Shown: positions 1 to 8,320 of the stretch, piece by piece
Layout of the letters: each line of letters opens with the position of its first letter
How positions within the stretch are numbered: the first letter of the stretch is position 1
Origin: CAYPJE01 sp964410945
GTDB lineage: Bacteria; Fidelibacterota; Marinisomatia; Marinisomatales; TCS56
Direction: 5' to 3'
NCBI GenBank assembly: GCA_964410945.1
Contig: CAYPJE010000008.1
Coordinates: forward strand, 28,291 to 92,290
Length of the DNA: 64,000 bases
Notes under the pieces: generated by a model
Seen by the model: only the letters and a program-made list of their open reading frames with translations
Databases searched by the model: none
Told to the model about the DNA's origin: nothing
Translations under genes and position numbers: made by a program

Positions 1-2
1 TG

Positions 3-848
3 ATAGCTTTTTATAAAAATTTCATTATTGAGGAAGAAGCACAATTAAAGCAGGATGAAATAACCCGGCGTGATTTCGAATCGCTGGCGGTCGAAACAAT
101 ATTTTATAATTCCTCTGTCTCGGGGACAGCTACTATTATCCATTACAGCGTCAACAGCAAAATAGGCTTGATAACCTGTGCCCATGTGGTTGATTTTCCT
201 GATACTGTTATCACCTATTATGATAAAGAAAAAACAATAATTCAAAGCATTGCAGTCAAAGACCGGCAGATTAATTATGTAAACGACCTGCCTGAAGGCG
301 GGGATGTGGAAATCATCTACACGGACAGCGAATTGGATATTGCCATTCTGGGACTTTCTCTGACGCGTCCGCCGGTAATACCAATACCGGTTTTCAATTA
401 TCCCTTTGGAAAAGCCAGCGATCTTGATTGGGGCAGTTTTGTCTATCTGTTCGGTTATCCAGCCGGTAATAAAATGATCACCAAAGGGATAGTCAGTAGC
501 CCTAAGAGAGAAAAAAACCGGGCTTTCCTGATCGATGCTCCCTTCAATCGCGGCAGCAGTGGTGGTATAGTGCTGGCCATCCGTGACGGAATTCCGAATT
601 TCGAGCTGGTTGGAATTGCCAATTCTGTCTCAGCCAATTTCGATTATGTCCTTGGTCCCAAGGATGACCCTGATCTGTCAAATTTTGATGCCCACTTGCC
701 CTATACGGATGAGATTTACCTGAAGAAACAGGAAAATATCCGTTACGGAATAACACATATCATTGCAATAGAAGCGATTATAAAAAAACTGAAAGCCAAT
801 AGCGATGAATTGGAAAAACTGGGCTACGACTTAAGTAATTTATACTGA
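3..848 (+). CDS. Trypsin-like serine protease, 5' end outside window
   Basis: The reading frame is open from the window edge, so the start lies upstream and 281 codons are visible. The chymotrypsin/HtrA-type catalytic triad is recognisable: His in 'TCAHVVD' (visible codon 61), Asp in 'SELDIAIL' (about codon 112) and Ser in 'NRGSSGG' (about codon 186). No PDZ domain follows the protease domain; the protein ends about 95 residues after the Ser with a short charged tail. The family cleaves peptide bonds and often acts in envelope quality control, but the N-terminus that would show a signal peptide or another domain is missing. Its 3' end overlaps the convergent lipoate ligase gene by 9 bp. The fold call is firm; substrate and location are unknown. 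Confidence 0.85.
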   Translation: MAFYKNFIIEEEAQLKQDEITRRDFESLAVETIFYNSSVSGTATIIHYSVNSKIGLITCAHVVDFPDTVITYYDKEKTIIQSIAVKDRQINYVNDLPEGGDVEIIYTDSELDIAILGLSLTRPPVIPIPVFNYPFGKASDLDWGSFVYLFGYPAGNKMITKGIVSSPKREKNRAFLIDAPFNRGSSGGIVLAIRDGIPNFELVGIANSVSANFDYVLGPKDDPDLSNFDAHLPYTDEIYLKKQENIRYGITHIIAIEAIIKKLKANSDELEKLGYDLSNLY

Positions 849-1457
849 TCTCCCCAGCACCCGGTCAATTGCATTGCTGTAATCCCTGACCGGGAAATCA
901 TAACCATATTCCCGCAGCGATTTAATAAAATCGGCATGACTTCTACCCTGCCGGTAATCCGGCTCCCGGACCGGATGTTTGATATATTTTTCTATCAACT
1001 CACCTGACTCACCAACATTCAATACAGCATGATAGAAAACACGATCACGGCTGTGATAAAGAGCAGAACCAAGGATTTTCTTATCTCCGATCGCCAGATC
1101 GGAAATGCCCCGATTGGTTACTGATGTTACTCCCAGTTCTGATAATCCCTGTATGATAAGCTTGTTATACCGGTGAAACTGCTTCTTTACACCAATCAAT
1201 GGTATCGGATGCTCGGTAATTGAAATGACTATTGTTTCAGGGGATATTAAAACTGTTTCCCCACCGCTGGGCCGTTTATAAACCGGAATATTATCCCCGG
1301 TAATCGTATCCAGATGTAAATCACGTTCCGGCTGATTACTGGCCCCCAGGATAATACTGATTTCAGAAGGAATCCAGACCAGGTATTCCCAATCTTTTTC
1401 ACTATGCAGCAATGCTGCATCATGGAGATCGTACTCCTGAATCTTCACCCCCGCCAT
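840..1457 (-). CDS. Lipoate-protein ligase A family protein
   Basis: A 205-residue protein of the biotin/lipoate protein ligase (BPL_LplA_LipB) family. These enzymes attach lipoate or octanoate to a lysine on E2 subunits of 2-oxoacid dehydrogenases. Visible signatures are 'YKRPSGGETVL', matching the family's R-x-x-G-G-G substrate loop, and 'GDKKILGSA', which carries the expected lysine. It is shorter than E. coli LplA (about 340 residues) and lacks the C-terminal accessory domain, so it could be a transferase needing pre-activated lipoate. It is the last gene of the pyruvate-dehydrogenase operon, 2 bp after the E3 gene. That places it to lipoylate the E2 made from the same transcript. Confidence 0.82.
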   Translation of the reverse strand: MAGVKIQEYDLHDAALLHSEKDWEYLVWIPSEISIILGASNQPERDLHLDTITGDNIPVYKRPSGGETVLISPETIVISITEHPIPLIGVKKQFHRYNKLIIQGLSELGVTSVTNRGISDLAIGDKKILGSALYHSRDRVFYHAVLNVGESGELIEKYIKHPVREPDYRQGRSHADFIKSLREYGYDFPVRDYSNAIDRVLGRSV

Positions 1458-1459
1458 AT

Positions 1460-2803
1460 TTATTTATGGATCGGCTGATCGAAGGCGGCGAAACCCGATT
1501 CCATATATACTTCCGAAACAGTTGGATGGGCATGTACGGCACTGGCCACATCGTAGATCGTACTTTCCAGTTGCAGCAGCACCGAGGCCTCGGCGATCAT
1601 ATCGGTGGCATTGGCAGCCACTATCTGCACACCCAGAACTTCCCCATATTGCTTCTCACTGAGTAGTCGTATGAATCCCTCGTTATTACCTTCGGTAAGG
1701 GCTTTGCCATTAGCAGTTAAAGGGAATTCGGTCACTTTACAGTCAATATCCCGTTTCTTAATTTCCAACTCCGTCAGACCAATCTGGGCGATTTCCGGTT
1801 TAGTGTAGATATTGATTGGATAGCGTGTAAAATCGTAGGCCTGCTTTATGCCATTGAGAAAATTAACGGCATGTAATCCCTGCGCTGAGGCAGTATGGGC
1901 ATATTTCGATTTTCCATTTACATCACCGACTGCAAAAATATTATCGATATTTGACTGAAGGTTCTCATTTACATTGATGAACCCATTATCCAATTCCAGT
2001 TTCAGATCGTTGGAAGGTACGATTGCGTTGCGCTGGCTGGCATTGATAATTCCATCACAGTCGATCAAATCATCATTCACACGCAGTTGACCATTCTCAA
2101 ATCCCTTTATTTCAGGGGAATAGTGAATATTGATACCTGCTTTCCTGAAGGCTTTATCGACATAATCAGCTAAATGGGCATCGACATCCGGCAGCAGTTT
2201 TTCTCCAGGTACGATCAGGGTGACCGGGGATCCGATCAGGTTGAAGAACTGGGCCAATTCGATGGCATGGGCATTCAGGCCAACCACTACCGGTTTGGCC
2301 AGCAGTTCGACGCGGCCGAATAAATCTTTCACAGGAATGATAATATCCTCCGGAACAGCAAATGGCAGAGTAGCCGGAATGGCTCCGGTGGCAATAATTA
2401 TATTACTGGTAGAATATTCCTTATCATCAACTATTACTGAAGTTGCGGTCTTGATATGGGCGGTACCGTTAAGTATTTCCACACCATTTTTCTTAAGCAG
2501 GAATTCCACCCCTTTAGTCAGTCGTCGTACGATACGTGTGGAACGTTTTTTGGCATTTTTCCAGTTAAAACTGATTCCGGCCGGATCAATGCCATCGACA
2601 CCAAATGCTGCCAGATCCTTTACCGAATCGAATCGCTTGGCGCTCTCTATGATCGCTTTGGATGGAATGCAACCCCAGTTCAGACACATGCCACCAATAG
2701 CAGTTTTCTCAATTATGGCTGTTTTCAGTCCGGTTTGCCCCGCTCTGATAGCTGCCACATAGCCGGCTGGTCCGGCACCGATAATTATTAAATCGTAATC
2801 CAT
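1460..2803 (-). CDS. lpdA: Dihydrolipoyl dehydrogenase (E3)
   Basis: This FAD enzyme reoxidises the dihydrolipoyl arm of E2 and passes electrons to NAD+. At 447 residues it is a typical length. The FAD-binding 'GAGPAG' starts at residue 9. The redox-active disulfide is C40/C45 in 'GGMCLNWGCIPSK', and the C-terminal His-Glu pair is in 'HAHPTVSE' (about H426 and E431). A second nucleotide-binding stretch and 'AVGDVNG', typical of the FAD ribityl site, are also present. The gene lies 15 bp downstream of E2 in the same operon, which makes it the complex's own E3, although E3 enzymes are often shared between 2-oxoacid dehydrogenases. Confidence 0.96.
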   Translation of the reverse strand: MDYDLIIIGAGPAGYVAAIRAGQTGLKTAIIEKTAIGGMCLNWGCIPSKAIIESAKRFDSVKDLAAFGVDGIDPAGISFNWKNAKKRSTRIVRRLTKGVEFLLKKNGVEILNGTAHIKTATSVIVDDKEYSTSNIIIATGAIPATLPFAVPEDIIIPVKDLFGRVELLAKPVVVGLNAHAIELAQFFNLIGSPVTLIVPGEKLLPDVDAHLADYVDKAFRKAGINIHYSPEIKGFENGQLRVNDDLIDCDGIINASQRNAIVPSNDLKLELDNGFINVNENLQSNIDNIFAVGDVNGKSKYAHTASAQGLHAVNFLNGIKQAYDFTRYPINIYTKPEIAQIGLTELEIKKRDIDCKVTEFPLTANGKALTEGNNEGFIRLLSEKQYGEVLGVQIVAANATDMIAEASVLLQLESTIYDVASAVHAHPTVSEVYMESGFAAFDQPIHK

Positions 2804-2818
2804 GTTAATCTCCCCTGT

Positions 2819-4105
2819 TCAGATTAATAAAAGAGAAACCGGATTCTGCAAATATCCGATAACCTGGTTCAAGAAACGTGTTGCTTCTCCACCATCAACA
2901 ATACGGTGGTCCACCGACAGCGACAATTGGAGCTGATGGCCTGATTTAATGTCACCATCCTTCACAACCGCCGCCTCTTTGATACGGCCGATCCCCAGTA
3001 TGGCAGCCTGGGGATAATTGATCACCGGGACACCGAAAGTCCCACCGATCGAACCGTAATTGGTCACCGAGAACGATCCATCCATGAAATCATCCAGGGT
3101 GAGCTTACGATCACGGGATTTATCAGCAATTGCTGTCAGTTCCTGCGACAGTTCCAGAATCGATTTGCGGTCTACGTTACGAACCACGGGAACCACCAGT
3201 CCATCATCCGTATCGACTGCAATGCCCAGGTTATAAAATTTCTTCAGGATCAGACGGTCCTTTTCAAGATCCAGTTCCGAATTGAGTGTGGGATGGTCTT
3301 TGAGGGCCGCGGCCACGGCCTTCAAGATAAATGGAAGATAAGTCAGCCTGGAACCCAGTTCCTCGAAATCAGATTTATTTTCCTTACGTAATTCGACCAG
3401 TTTGGTCACCTCTACCTCATCCATCACTGTCATATGGGCAGCGGTCTGCTTGGATTCCACCATTTTGCGGGCGATGGCCTTGCGGATTTGGGTGAGATCA
3501 ACATATTCAACTACCGGTTCATCCACCGTTTCCTTTGAAACAGCCGGTCTTGCTGTCGTTCGATACGACTTGATGTCGGTTTTCATCACTCGACCACCGG
3601 GACCGGTACCGGTCACCTGGTTGATATCGATACCCAGATCCTTGGCCATGGCACGGGCAACTGGTGTAGCCAGGACTTTTTTAGTAGTACCAGGCTGTTC
3701 AGATATCATTTTTTCGGTTGCACCTTCATCACTGGAAGGCAGAAAGGCACCATCACCGGCAACTTCCAACGTGCCAACAACACCAAAGCCTTTTTCAGCT
3801 ACTTTCTTCTCACTGGCCGGTTTTGGTTTCTCCTGCGCTATGGCCTGTGCATCCGCTCCCTCTGCGCCTTCAATCTCAATTTCGACCAAAGAGTCGTCCA
3901 CATTGATAACATCGCCCTCAGACCCAAATATGGCGCTGATAACTCCATCCCTGGGAGAAGGTATGTCGGTTACCACCTTATCGGTCTCCATTTTGACGAT
4001 TGGATCACCGGTTTTAATGGGCTGACCCTTCTTTACATGCCATTCGATAATTTTCCCCTCAGTGATTCCTTCACCAATATCGGGAAAATGGAAAATAAAT
4101 CTCAT
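2819..4105 (-). CDS. pdhC: Dihydrolipoamide acetyltransferase (E2)
   Basis: This is the core acyltransferase of a 2-oxoacid dehydrogenase complex, 428 residues long. A single lipoyl domain occupies about residues 1-78, with the lipoylated lysine K43 in 'METDKVVTD'. An Ala/Pro/Glu-rich linker follows, then a peripheral subunit-binding domain (about 145-178, 'ATPVARAMAKDLGID'). The catalytic acyltransferase domain ends with 'SVDHRIVDGGEA', giving the active-site H400 and D404. The single lipoyl domain resembles Gram-positive pyruvate and branched-chain E2s. The operon's E1 resembles Bacillus PdhA, so pyruvate is the likelier substrate, but the E2 sequence alone does not settle this. Confidence 0.93.
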   Translation of the reverse strand: MRFIFHFPDIGEGITEGKIIEWHVKKGQPIKTGDPIVKMETDKVVTDIPSPRDGVISAIFGSEGDVINVDDSLVEIEIEGAEGADAQAIAQEKPKPASEKKVAEKGFGVVGTLEVAGDGAFLPSSDEGATEKMISEQPGTTKKVLATPVARAMAKDLGIDINQVTGTGPGGRVMKTDIKSYRTTARPAVSKETVDEPVVEYVDLTQIRKAIARKMVESKQTAAHMTVMDEVEVTKLVELRKENKSDFEELGSRLTYLPFILKAVAAALKDHPTLNSELDLEKDRLILKKFYNLGIAVDTDDGLVVPVVRNVDRKSILELSQELTAIADKSRDRKLTLDDFMDGSFSVTNYGSIGGTFGVPVINYPQAAILGIGRIKEAAVVKDGDIKSGHQLQLSLSVDHRIVDGGEATRFLNQVIGYLQNPVSLLLI

Positions 4106-4118
4106 CCTGAACTCCTTA

Positions 4119-5096
4119 TCAGTAGTCGATCAGTTTCTTGATTTCATAAAAAATGCGCTCCGGCCGGTGATAATAGAACTTTTCGCCTTGTGGAAGCGGC
4201 GGGATAACATCAAAACCGGACAGCCGGCTCGGTGGTGCCTCCAGACTGAGAAAAGCCTCTTCGGTCACAATTGATACCAATTCGGCACCGGCGCCAAAAC
4301 TGCTGTGCCCTTCGGTCACCGCTAAAAATCTTCCTGTCTTGCGTACCGAGTCACGAATCGTATCGCGGTCAATCGGGTAAATCGTACGCAGGTCGATCAA
4401 TTCTACCGATACACCAGCCTTTTTAGCCAGTTGCAACGCCCGCTGGGTTTCCCTGACCATGGCACCATAGGTAACCACAGTTATATCACTACCCTGCTCA
4501 AGGATTTTGGCCTTGCCCAGTGGAATGGTGAATTTATCTTCCGGCACCTCCTGTTTGATGGCCCGGTAAATCCGTTTTGGTTCCATGAAAATCACCGGAT
4601 CATCGGATTCGATTGCAGTAATCAGTAAGCCTTTGGCATCGTAGGGTGTTGACGGGATCACTACCTTGAGGCCGGGAATGTGCCCAAAGATCGCTTCCAT
4701 ACTTTCAGAATGATGTTCCAGGGCTTTAATGTTTCCTCCATAGGGCATACGAATCACCATTGGTGCTATGTATTTCCCCCGGGAGCGGTTTCGCATCCGG
4801 GCCACGTGGGAAACGATCTGGTTGAATCCGGGATAAACAAAACCGGAAAACTGCATCTCGATCACCGGCCGCAGACCGGCAACACTCATACCAACCGCCG
4901 ATCCTACAATGCCGGATTCTGCAAGCGGAGTGTCAAATACCCGCTGTTCCCCGTATTTTTTCTGCAATCCCTGGGTGATCCGGAAAACACCGCCTTCGAC
5001 ACCTACATCTTCACCGAAGGTCAGAACATTTGGGTCATCACCTAATTTGATATCCAGGGCATTGTTTATAGCCTGGACCAGATTCATCACCTTCAT
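4119..5096 (-). CDS. pdhB: Pyruvate dehydrogenase E1 beta subunit
   Basis: A 325-residue beta subunit of a heterotetrameric thiamine-diphosphate E1. It shows the family sequences 'FGEDVGVEGGVFR' and 'RVFDTPLAESGIVGSAVG' in the cofactor-binding half, and 'VTYGAMVRET' plus 'IDLRTIYPID' in the C-terminal transketolase-like domain. It starts inside the end of the E1alpha gene with a 4-bp ATGA overlap, so translation is probably coupled to keep the subunits at 1:1. Similarity in style is closest to Bacillus PdhB, from memory. A branched-chain E1beta remains possible. Confidence 0.93.
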   Translation of the reverse strand: MKVMNLVQAINNALDIKLGDDPNVLTFGEDVGVEGGVFRITQGLQKKYGEQRVFDTPLAESGIVGSAVGMSVAGLRPVIEMQFSGFVYPGFNQIVSHVARMRNRSRGKYIAPMVIRMPYGGNIKALEHHSESMEAIFGHIPGLKVVIPSTPYDAKGLLITAIESDDPVIFMEPKRIYRAIKQEVPEDKFTIPLGKAKILEQGSDITVVTYGAMVRETQRALQLAKKAGVSVELIDLRTIYPIDRDTIRDSVRKTGRFLAVTEGHSSFGAGAELVSIVTEEAFLSLEAPPSRLSGFDVIPPLPQGEKFYYHRPERIFYEIKKLIDY

Positions 5097-6205
5097 TTCT
5101 GGCCTCCTTCCCAGTTAAGGAAATGCTCCAGATCAGCCTGCTGTTGTTTCATATCATCGGGCATATCGGCAAATTGATACTTGAATATATCATCCAGTTC
5201 ATAGGGCCGATTTTCTTCATAATTACGGAATTCAACATCAATCTCCTTTTTATATCCATCGACAAGACCTTCATCATCGGCCACCTTCCAGAGGCCTTCG
5301 GCTTCCAGATATTTGCCTAACCGCAGCAGTGGATCACGTTTGGCCCATTTCTGCTCTTCGGCTTCCGTACGGTACAGACTGGGATCATCACTGGTTGTAT
5401 GGGCACCTTTACGGTAGGTAACCGCTTCGATCAGTACTGGTCCCTTACCCGCTCGGGCGTGTTCGGCTGCTTCCTGGAAAGTACGGTACATGGCCAGGAA
5501 ATCATTACCGTCAACCTGAATGCCCTTTATCCCGTAGGCAACGGATTTGACGGCCAGTGATTTTGCGGCGGTTTGTCTGGCCACCGGTACTGAGATGGCA
5601 TACTGGTTATTCTGAACTACAAAAATGGTTGGCGCTTTCCAGACGCCGGCAAAATTCAACGCCTCATGAAAATCACCCTGGGAGGTTCCGCCATCCCCCA
5701 CAAACCCGAAGGCCACGCCTTTCTTTCCCTGGTATTGCATGGCAAAACCGATTCCGGCAGCATGCACCAGCTGGGATGCAATGGGCACCGAAGAAGGTAA
5801 AAAGTTTTTTGCACCGGAGAACAGCGAGCCTTCCTCATTTCCACCCCAGTACAAGAAAAGGTCACGCACCTGGGCGCCTTTCAGCAACCAGGCCGATGCT
5901 TCACGGAAAGCCGGTACCAGCCAGTCTTCGTCCCGCATGACAAAACCAGCAGCTGTACCGATAGCTTCCTGACCCAGATTTGGCGGGTAGGTGTACATCC
6001 GTCCCTGCCGCTGGTAAGACACAGATAACAAGTCAACGGTACGGGCATAATGCATGAATTTATAGGCTTCCAGCAGTTTTTCCTGCGGTAGGTTGGGAAT
6101 CCAGTCGGGATTAACAATTTCCCCTGACTCATCCATGACCTGGAAACGTTTGTTTTTCAGTGGATCGAACACACTGAAAATTGATTTTTGCCTGGTTACA
6201 CTCAT
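5093..6205 (-). CDS. pdhA: Pyruvate dehydrogenase E1 alpha subunit
   Basis: A 370-residue subunit that decarboxylates the 2-oxo acid with thiamine diphosphate. The TPP motif runs from G170-D171-G172 ('GDGGTSQGDFHEA') to N199-N200 ('VVQNNQYAIS'), the expected 30-residue spacing. 'RQGRMYTYPPNLGQEA' and 'YRKGAHTTSDDP' are further E1alpha hallmarks, the latter covering the phosphorylation-loop region of eukaryotic homologues. An AAAGGA-type ribosome-binding site precedes the ATG by about 7 bases. This is the first gene of a five-gene operon (E1alpha, E1beta, E2, E3, lipoate ligase). The sequence resembles Gram-positive PdhA, so pyruvate is favoured over branched-chain oxo acids. Confidence 0.93.
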   Translation of the reverse strand: MSVTRQKSIFSVFDPLKNKRFQVMDESGEIVNPDWIPNLPQEKLLEAYKFMHYARTVDLLSVSYQRQGRMYTYPPNLGQEAIGTAAGFVMRDEDWLVPAFREASAWLLKGAQVRDLFLYWGGNEEGSLFSGAKNFLPSSVPIASQLVHAAGIGFAMQYQGKKGVAFGFVGDGGTSQGDFHEALNFAGVWKAPTIFVVQNNQYAISVPVARQTAAKSLAVKSVAYGIKGIQVDGNDFLAMYRTFQEAAEHARAGKGPVLIEAVTYRKGAHTTSDDPSLYRTEAEEQKWAKRDPLLRLGKYLEAEGLWKVADDEGLVDGYKKEIDVEFRNYEENRPYELDDIFKYQFADMPDDMKQQQADLEHFLNWEGGQK

Positions 6206-6491
6206 AGTAATCCTTTAATAAATCTTTAATTATTAGATAAACAATTTCTGGTATTGTTACACTAGTACGTTGAACTACCCCCTTTTATTCAACAACTTAG
6301 GAAAAACAATCAATAGCTGCGGATGGATTTGTCGACGATCGTACTGCGAACCGTTCTCAATAACAGAGCTGAAGTTACAACTGTGTATTTTTATATTCTA
6401 GTGTTTTATCATCTTCTCATATTTATAGACAACAGTCGCAGAAACCCGCGATACGGTGATATCTTCAGGTTGAATTTGGTTTATTTATAAA
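6206..6491. other. Upstream region of the pdh operon, no gene seen
   Basis: About 290 bases lie between the pdhA start and the tRNA-associated repeats. I see no reading frame with coding character and no strong hairpin. The stretch must hold the promoter of the minus-strand pdh operon, but I cannot point to a convincing -35/-10 pair or operator. Confidence 0.5.
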
Positions 6492-6760
6492 AAGGCTTAA
6501 TTACAAGACCAAGCCTTTGAGTCGGGGTGGGGAGATTTCCCGTCTACGCTATTGCTACGACGGACAGGGAACTTCCTCGACCTCGTCTGTAATATTGTAG
6601 CTATAAATAAAAAGGCCTAATCGAATGATCAAGCCTTTGTGTCGGGGTGGGGAGATTTCCCGTCTACGCTATTGCTACGACGGACAGGGAACTTCCTCGA
6701 CCTCGTCTGTAATATTGTAGCTATAAATAAAAAGGCCTAATCGAATGATCAAGCCTTTGT
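6492..6760 (-). repeat. Tandem ~120-bp repeats of tRNA tail plus terminator
   Basis: Read on the minus strand, the sequence after tRNA-Pro(CGG) and its terminator contains two near-identical units (plus-strand starts 6522 and 6641, next match 6761, giving periods of 119 and 120 bp). Each unit holds a tRNA-like 'GACGAGGTCG', then about 37 foreign bases where the T-loop should be, then the true tRNA 3' end ('AAATCTCCCCACCCCGA'), then a copy of the terminator. The foreign bases can fold into a bulged hairpin (CCGTC/GACGG outer stem). Terminator copies sit at 6725-6758, 6605-6638 and 6492-6519. The last has diverged but keeps an 8-bp stem. The units look like tandemly duplicated, interrupted tRNA 3' ends. 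They cannot form a complete tRNA. Confidence 0.8.
6725..6758 (-). terminator. Rho-independent terminator of tRNA-Pro(CGG)
   Basis: On the minus strand, 3 bases after the tRNA, a 12-bp stem (arms 6747-6758 and 6731-6742, some G-U pairs) with a 4-base loop is followed by a T-rich tract. This is a standard intrinsic terminator, repeated twice more further downstream. Confidence 0.85.
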
Positions 6761-6761
6761 G

Positions 6762-6836
6762 TCGGGGTGGGGAGATTTGAACTCCCGACCTCGTCGTCCC
6801 GAACGACGCGCGCTAACCGGACTGCGCTACACCCCG
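6762..6836 (-). tRNA. tRNA-Pro (CGG anticodon)
   Basis: The 75-nt cloverleaf folds by eye. The acceptor CGGGGTG pairs with CACCCCG and the discriminator base is A. The D stem is GCGC/GCGC. The anticodon stem CGTCG/CGACG holds the loop TTCGGGA, so positions 34-36 read CGG, and the T arm is GGGAG-TTCAAAT-CTCCC. The 3' CCA is not encoded. It resembles E. coli proK in loop sequence. A terminator follows immediately. Confidence 0.96.
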
Positions 6837-6950
6837 TAAAGTGTTGTGAAAAGCGGGCAGAATCTAAACCAGTTACCAGTTGGTATTCAATTAAATAAGG
6901 TAATATTAGCCCACGATTTCAATCGTGGTTGTAAATATAAGTACATATTA

Positions 6951-6972
6951 CAAAAAACCGTTTAAACGGTTT
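6951..6972 (-). terminator. Terminator of the 7038-13829 gene cluster
   Basis: A perfect 18-bp palindrome at 6955-6972 (AAACCGTTT/AAACGGTTT) continues into a run of six T on the minus strand, about 65 bp after the YqaA-like gene. A second small hairpin, CCACGAT-ttca-ATCGTGG at 6911-6928, lies just beyond it. Confidence 0.6.
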
Positions 6973-7037
6973 ACCTGGTTAATCGTCATTTGGATTATTT
7001 CTCGCAGATATTGAAGATTATACCTAAGAGATCCAGG

Positions 7038-7652
7038 TTAGATCATATATTTAACCAGCACAAACCCACCTACCAGCAATACCGTAAAGGCGATTGCCAA
7101 CCAGTTGAAATATTTATCGATGAATTCACGGATCGGTTCACCGAATTTCCAGATCATTCCCGCCACCAGGAAAAACCGGGCCGAGCGGCTTACGATAGAG
7201 GCAATCAGAAACATGGGGAAATTGATATCGAAAGCCCCGGCGGTTATTGTAAAAACCTTGTAGGGAATCGGCGTGAATCCAGCGGTAAAAATGATCCAGA
7301 AATTCCATTCGTTATATTTATCCTGGATACTGTAAAACAATGTCTCACTGAACCCTGGAATGTGCTCAAAAAAGAAATGGGCCAAACCGGAAAACTCGGT
7401 CCCATTGGTCCACCAGGCAAACTGGCCGATCAGGTAACCGAAAATAGCCCCCAGGACCGATGCAATGGCACAGTTCAGGGCAAAGCGGAATGATCTGGCC
7501 AGGGCTCCCAGGCAGAGAGCGATCAGGAGGGCATCCGGTGGCACCGGAAAGAATGATGCTTCGGCAAAAGCCAGAATAAACAGGGCCAGTGGTCCATAGG
7601 GCGATTCGGCCCAGCTCAATACCCAATCGTACAATCTTCGTATTATCTTCAT
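7038..7652 (-). CDS. YqaA/DedA-type VTT-domain membrane protein
   Basis: A 204-residue polytopic inner-membrane protein. 'SPYGPLALFILAFAEASFFPVPPDALLI' at the N-terminus is the re-entrant Pro-rich segment of the DedA/VTT (SNARE-associated Golgi) superfamily. The gap between 'GYLIGQF' and 'FTAGFTPIPYKVFTI' matches the YqaA branch. These proteins are thought to move or scramble lipids; the exact activity here is unknown. It overlaps the upstream glycosyltransferase gene by 4 bp (ATGA), so the two are translationally coupled. The pairing with a polyprenyl-phosphate-type glycosyltransferase suggests a shared lipid-linked task, which is inference. Confidence 0.82.
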   Translation of the reverse strand: MKIIRRLYDWVLSWAESPYGPLALFILAFAEASFFPVPPDALLIALCLGALARSFRFALNCAIASVLGAIFGYLIGQFAWWTNGTEFSGLAHFFFEHIPGFSETLFYSIQDKYNEWNFWIIFTAGFTPIPYKVFTITAGAFDINFPMFLIASIVSRSARFFLVAGMIWKFGEPIREFIDKYFNWLAIAFTVLLVGGFVLVKYMI

Positions 7653-8314
7653 GTCCAGAAAAAACTCCTAAACCACAAAATTGTGAATTTTACCGTATCC
7701 TTGAAATTATTCATCTGGGTGGGCTCATCAGCATAGATCACCGGAATTGTCCGATGAACGACCCTGTACCCTTTCAATGCACCACGGATCAGCATTTCGC
7801 TTTCATATTGAAAGCCACCGGATACAAAATCAAGCTCTTTTACCATTGTCACCGGGAAGGCCCGGAAACCACACTGGGAATCCTTAATAACCGTATTTGT
7901 CCGTACAGATATGAATAAACTGGTGAGGAAATTAGATATTTTACGGTGAAGGGGCATCGCTTTTCTATCCCGGCGGTATCCCAATTGGAGCGTGCGCGTG
8001 TCAAAGGCCATGAACTTATGTAAATCCTCCGGTGGGTGCTGGAGGTCAACATCGATCACTACCATATATTCCACTCCCTCCTCCATACAGAATTTCACTC
8101 CGGTTGCGATAGCCTTTCCCTTGCCTTCATTGCTTGCGTGTGATATATGTTTACAGTTCAACTCATTAATTATATCTTCCGTATTATCAGTACTTCCATC
8201 ATTGATATAAACTAATTGTGAATGATATTCCTCGGGAACGTGTGCATGGAAACGTCTGATCAGACCGGCACCGTTGTATACCGGCACAACTATTTTGAAT
8301 TTCTCGCCCCCCAT
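7649..8314 (-). CDS. GT2 glycosyltransferase, polyprenyl-phosphate type
   Basis: A 221-residue family-2 glycosyltransferase with a GT-A fold. 'VVPVYNGAGLI' opens the nucleotide-binding domain, 'INDGSTDNT' is the typical second motif, and the metal-binding D-x-D is D88-V-D90 in 'VIDVDLQHPP'. 'GYRRDRK' and 'DSQCGFRAFP' resemble dolichyl- or undecaprenyl-phosphate sugar synthases (DPM1/ArnC-like), which charge a lipid carrier from a nucleotide sugar. There are no C-terminal membrane helices, as in DPM1-like enzymes. It lies 6 bp after the propeller lipoprotein gene and overlaps the YqaA-like gene. The donor sugar cannot be told. Confidence 0.85.
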   Translation of the reverse strand: MGGEKFKIVVPVYNGAGLIRRFHAHVPEEYHSQLVYINDGSTDNTEDIINELNCKHISHASNEGKGKAIATGVKFCMEEGVEYMVVIDVDLQHPPEDLHKFMAFDTRTLQLGYRRDRKAMPLHRKISNFLTSLFISVRTNTVIKDSQCGFRAFPVTMVKELDFVSGGFQYESEMLIRGALKGYRVVHRTIPVIYADEPTQMNNFKDTVKFTILWFRSFFWT

Positions 8315-8320
8315 CGGCAG

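Noticed and set aside
3402..4025. 207-codon plus-strand frame opposite the E2 gene
   Set aside because: It is an antisense shadow of a well-conserved enzyme gene; its translation is Ser/Thr/Pro-rich without domain character.
6492..6760. Tandem repeats considered as a CRISPR array
   Set aside because: Units are ~120 bp and near-identical throughout, with no short repeat/variable spacer pattern and no cas genes; they are tRNA-tail/terminator duplications.
6990..7493. 167-codon plus-strand frame opposite the YqaA-like gene
   Set aside because: The minus-strand frame encodes a recognisable VTT-domain protein coupled to its neighbour; the plus frame has no recognisable features.
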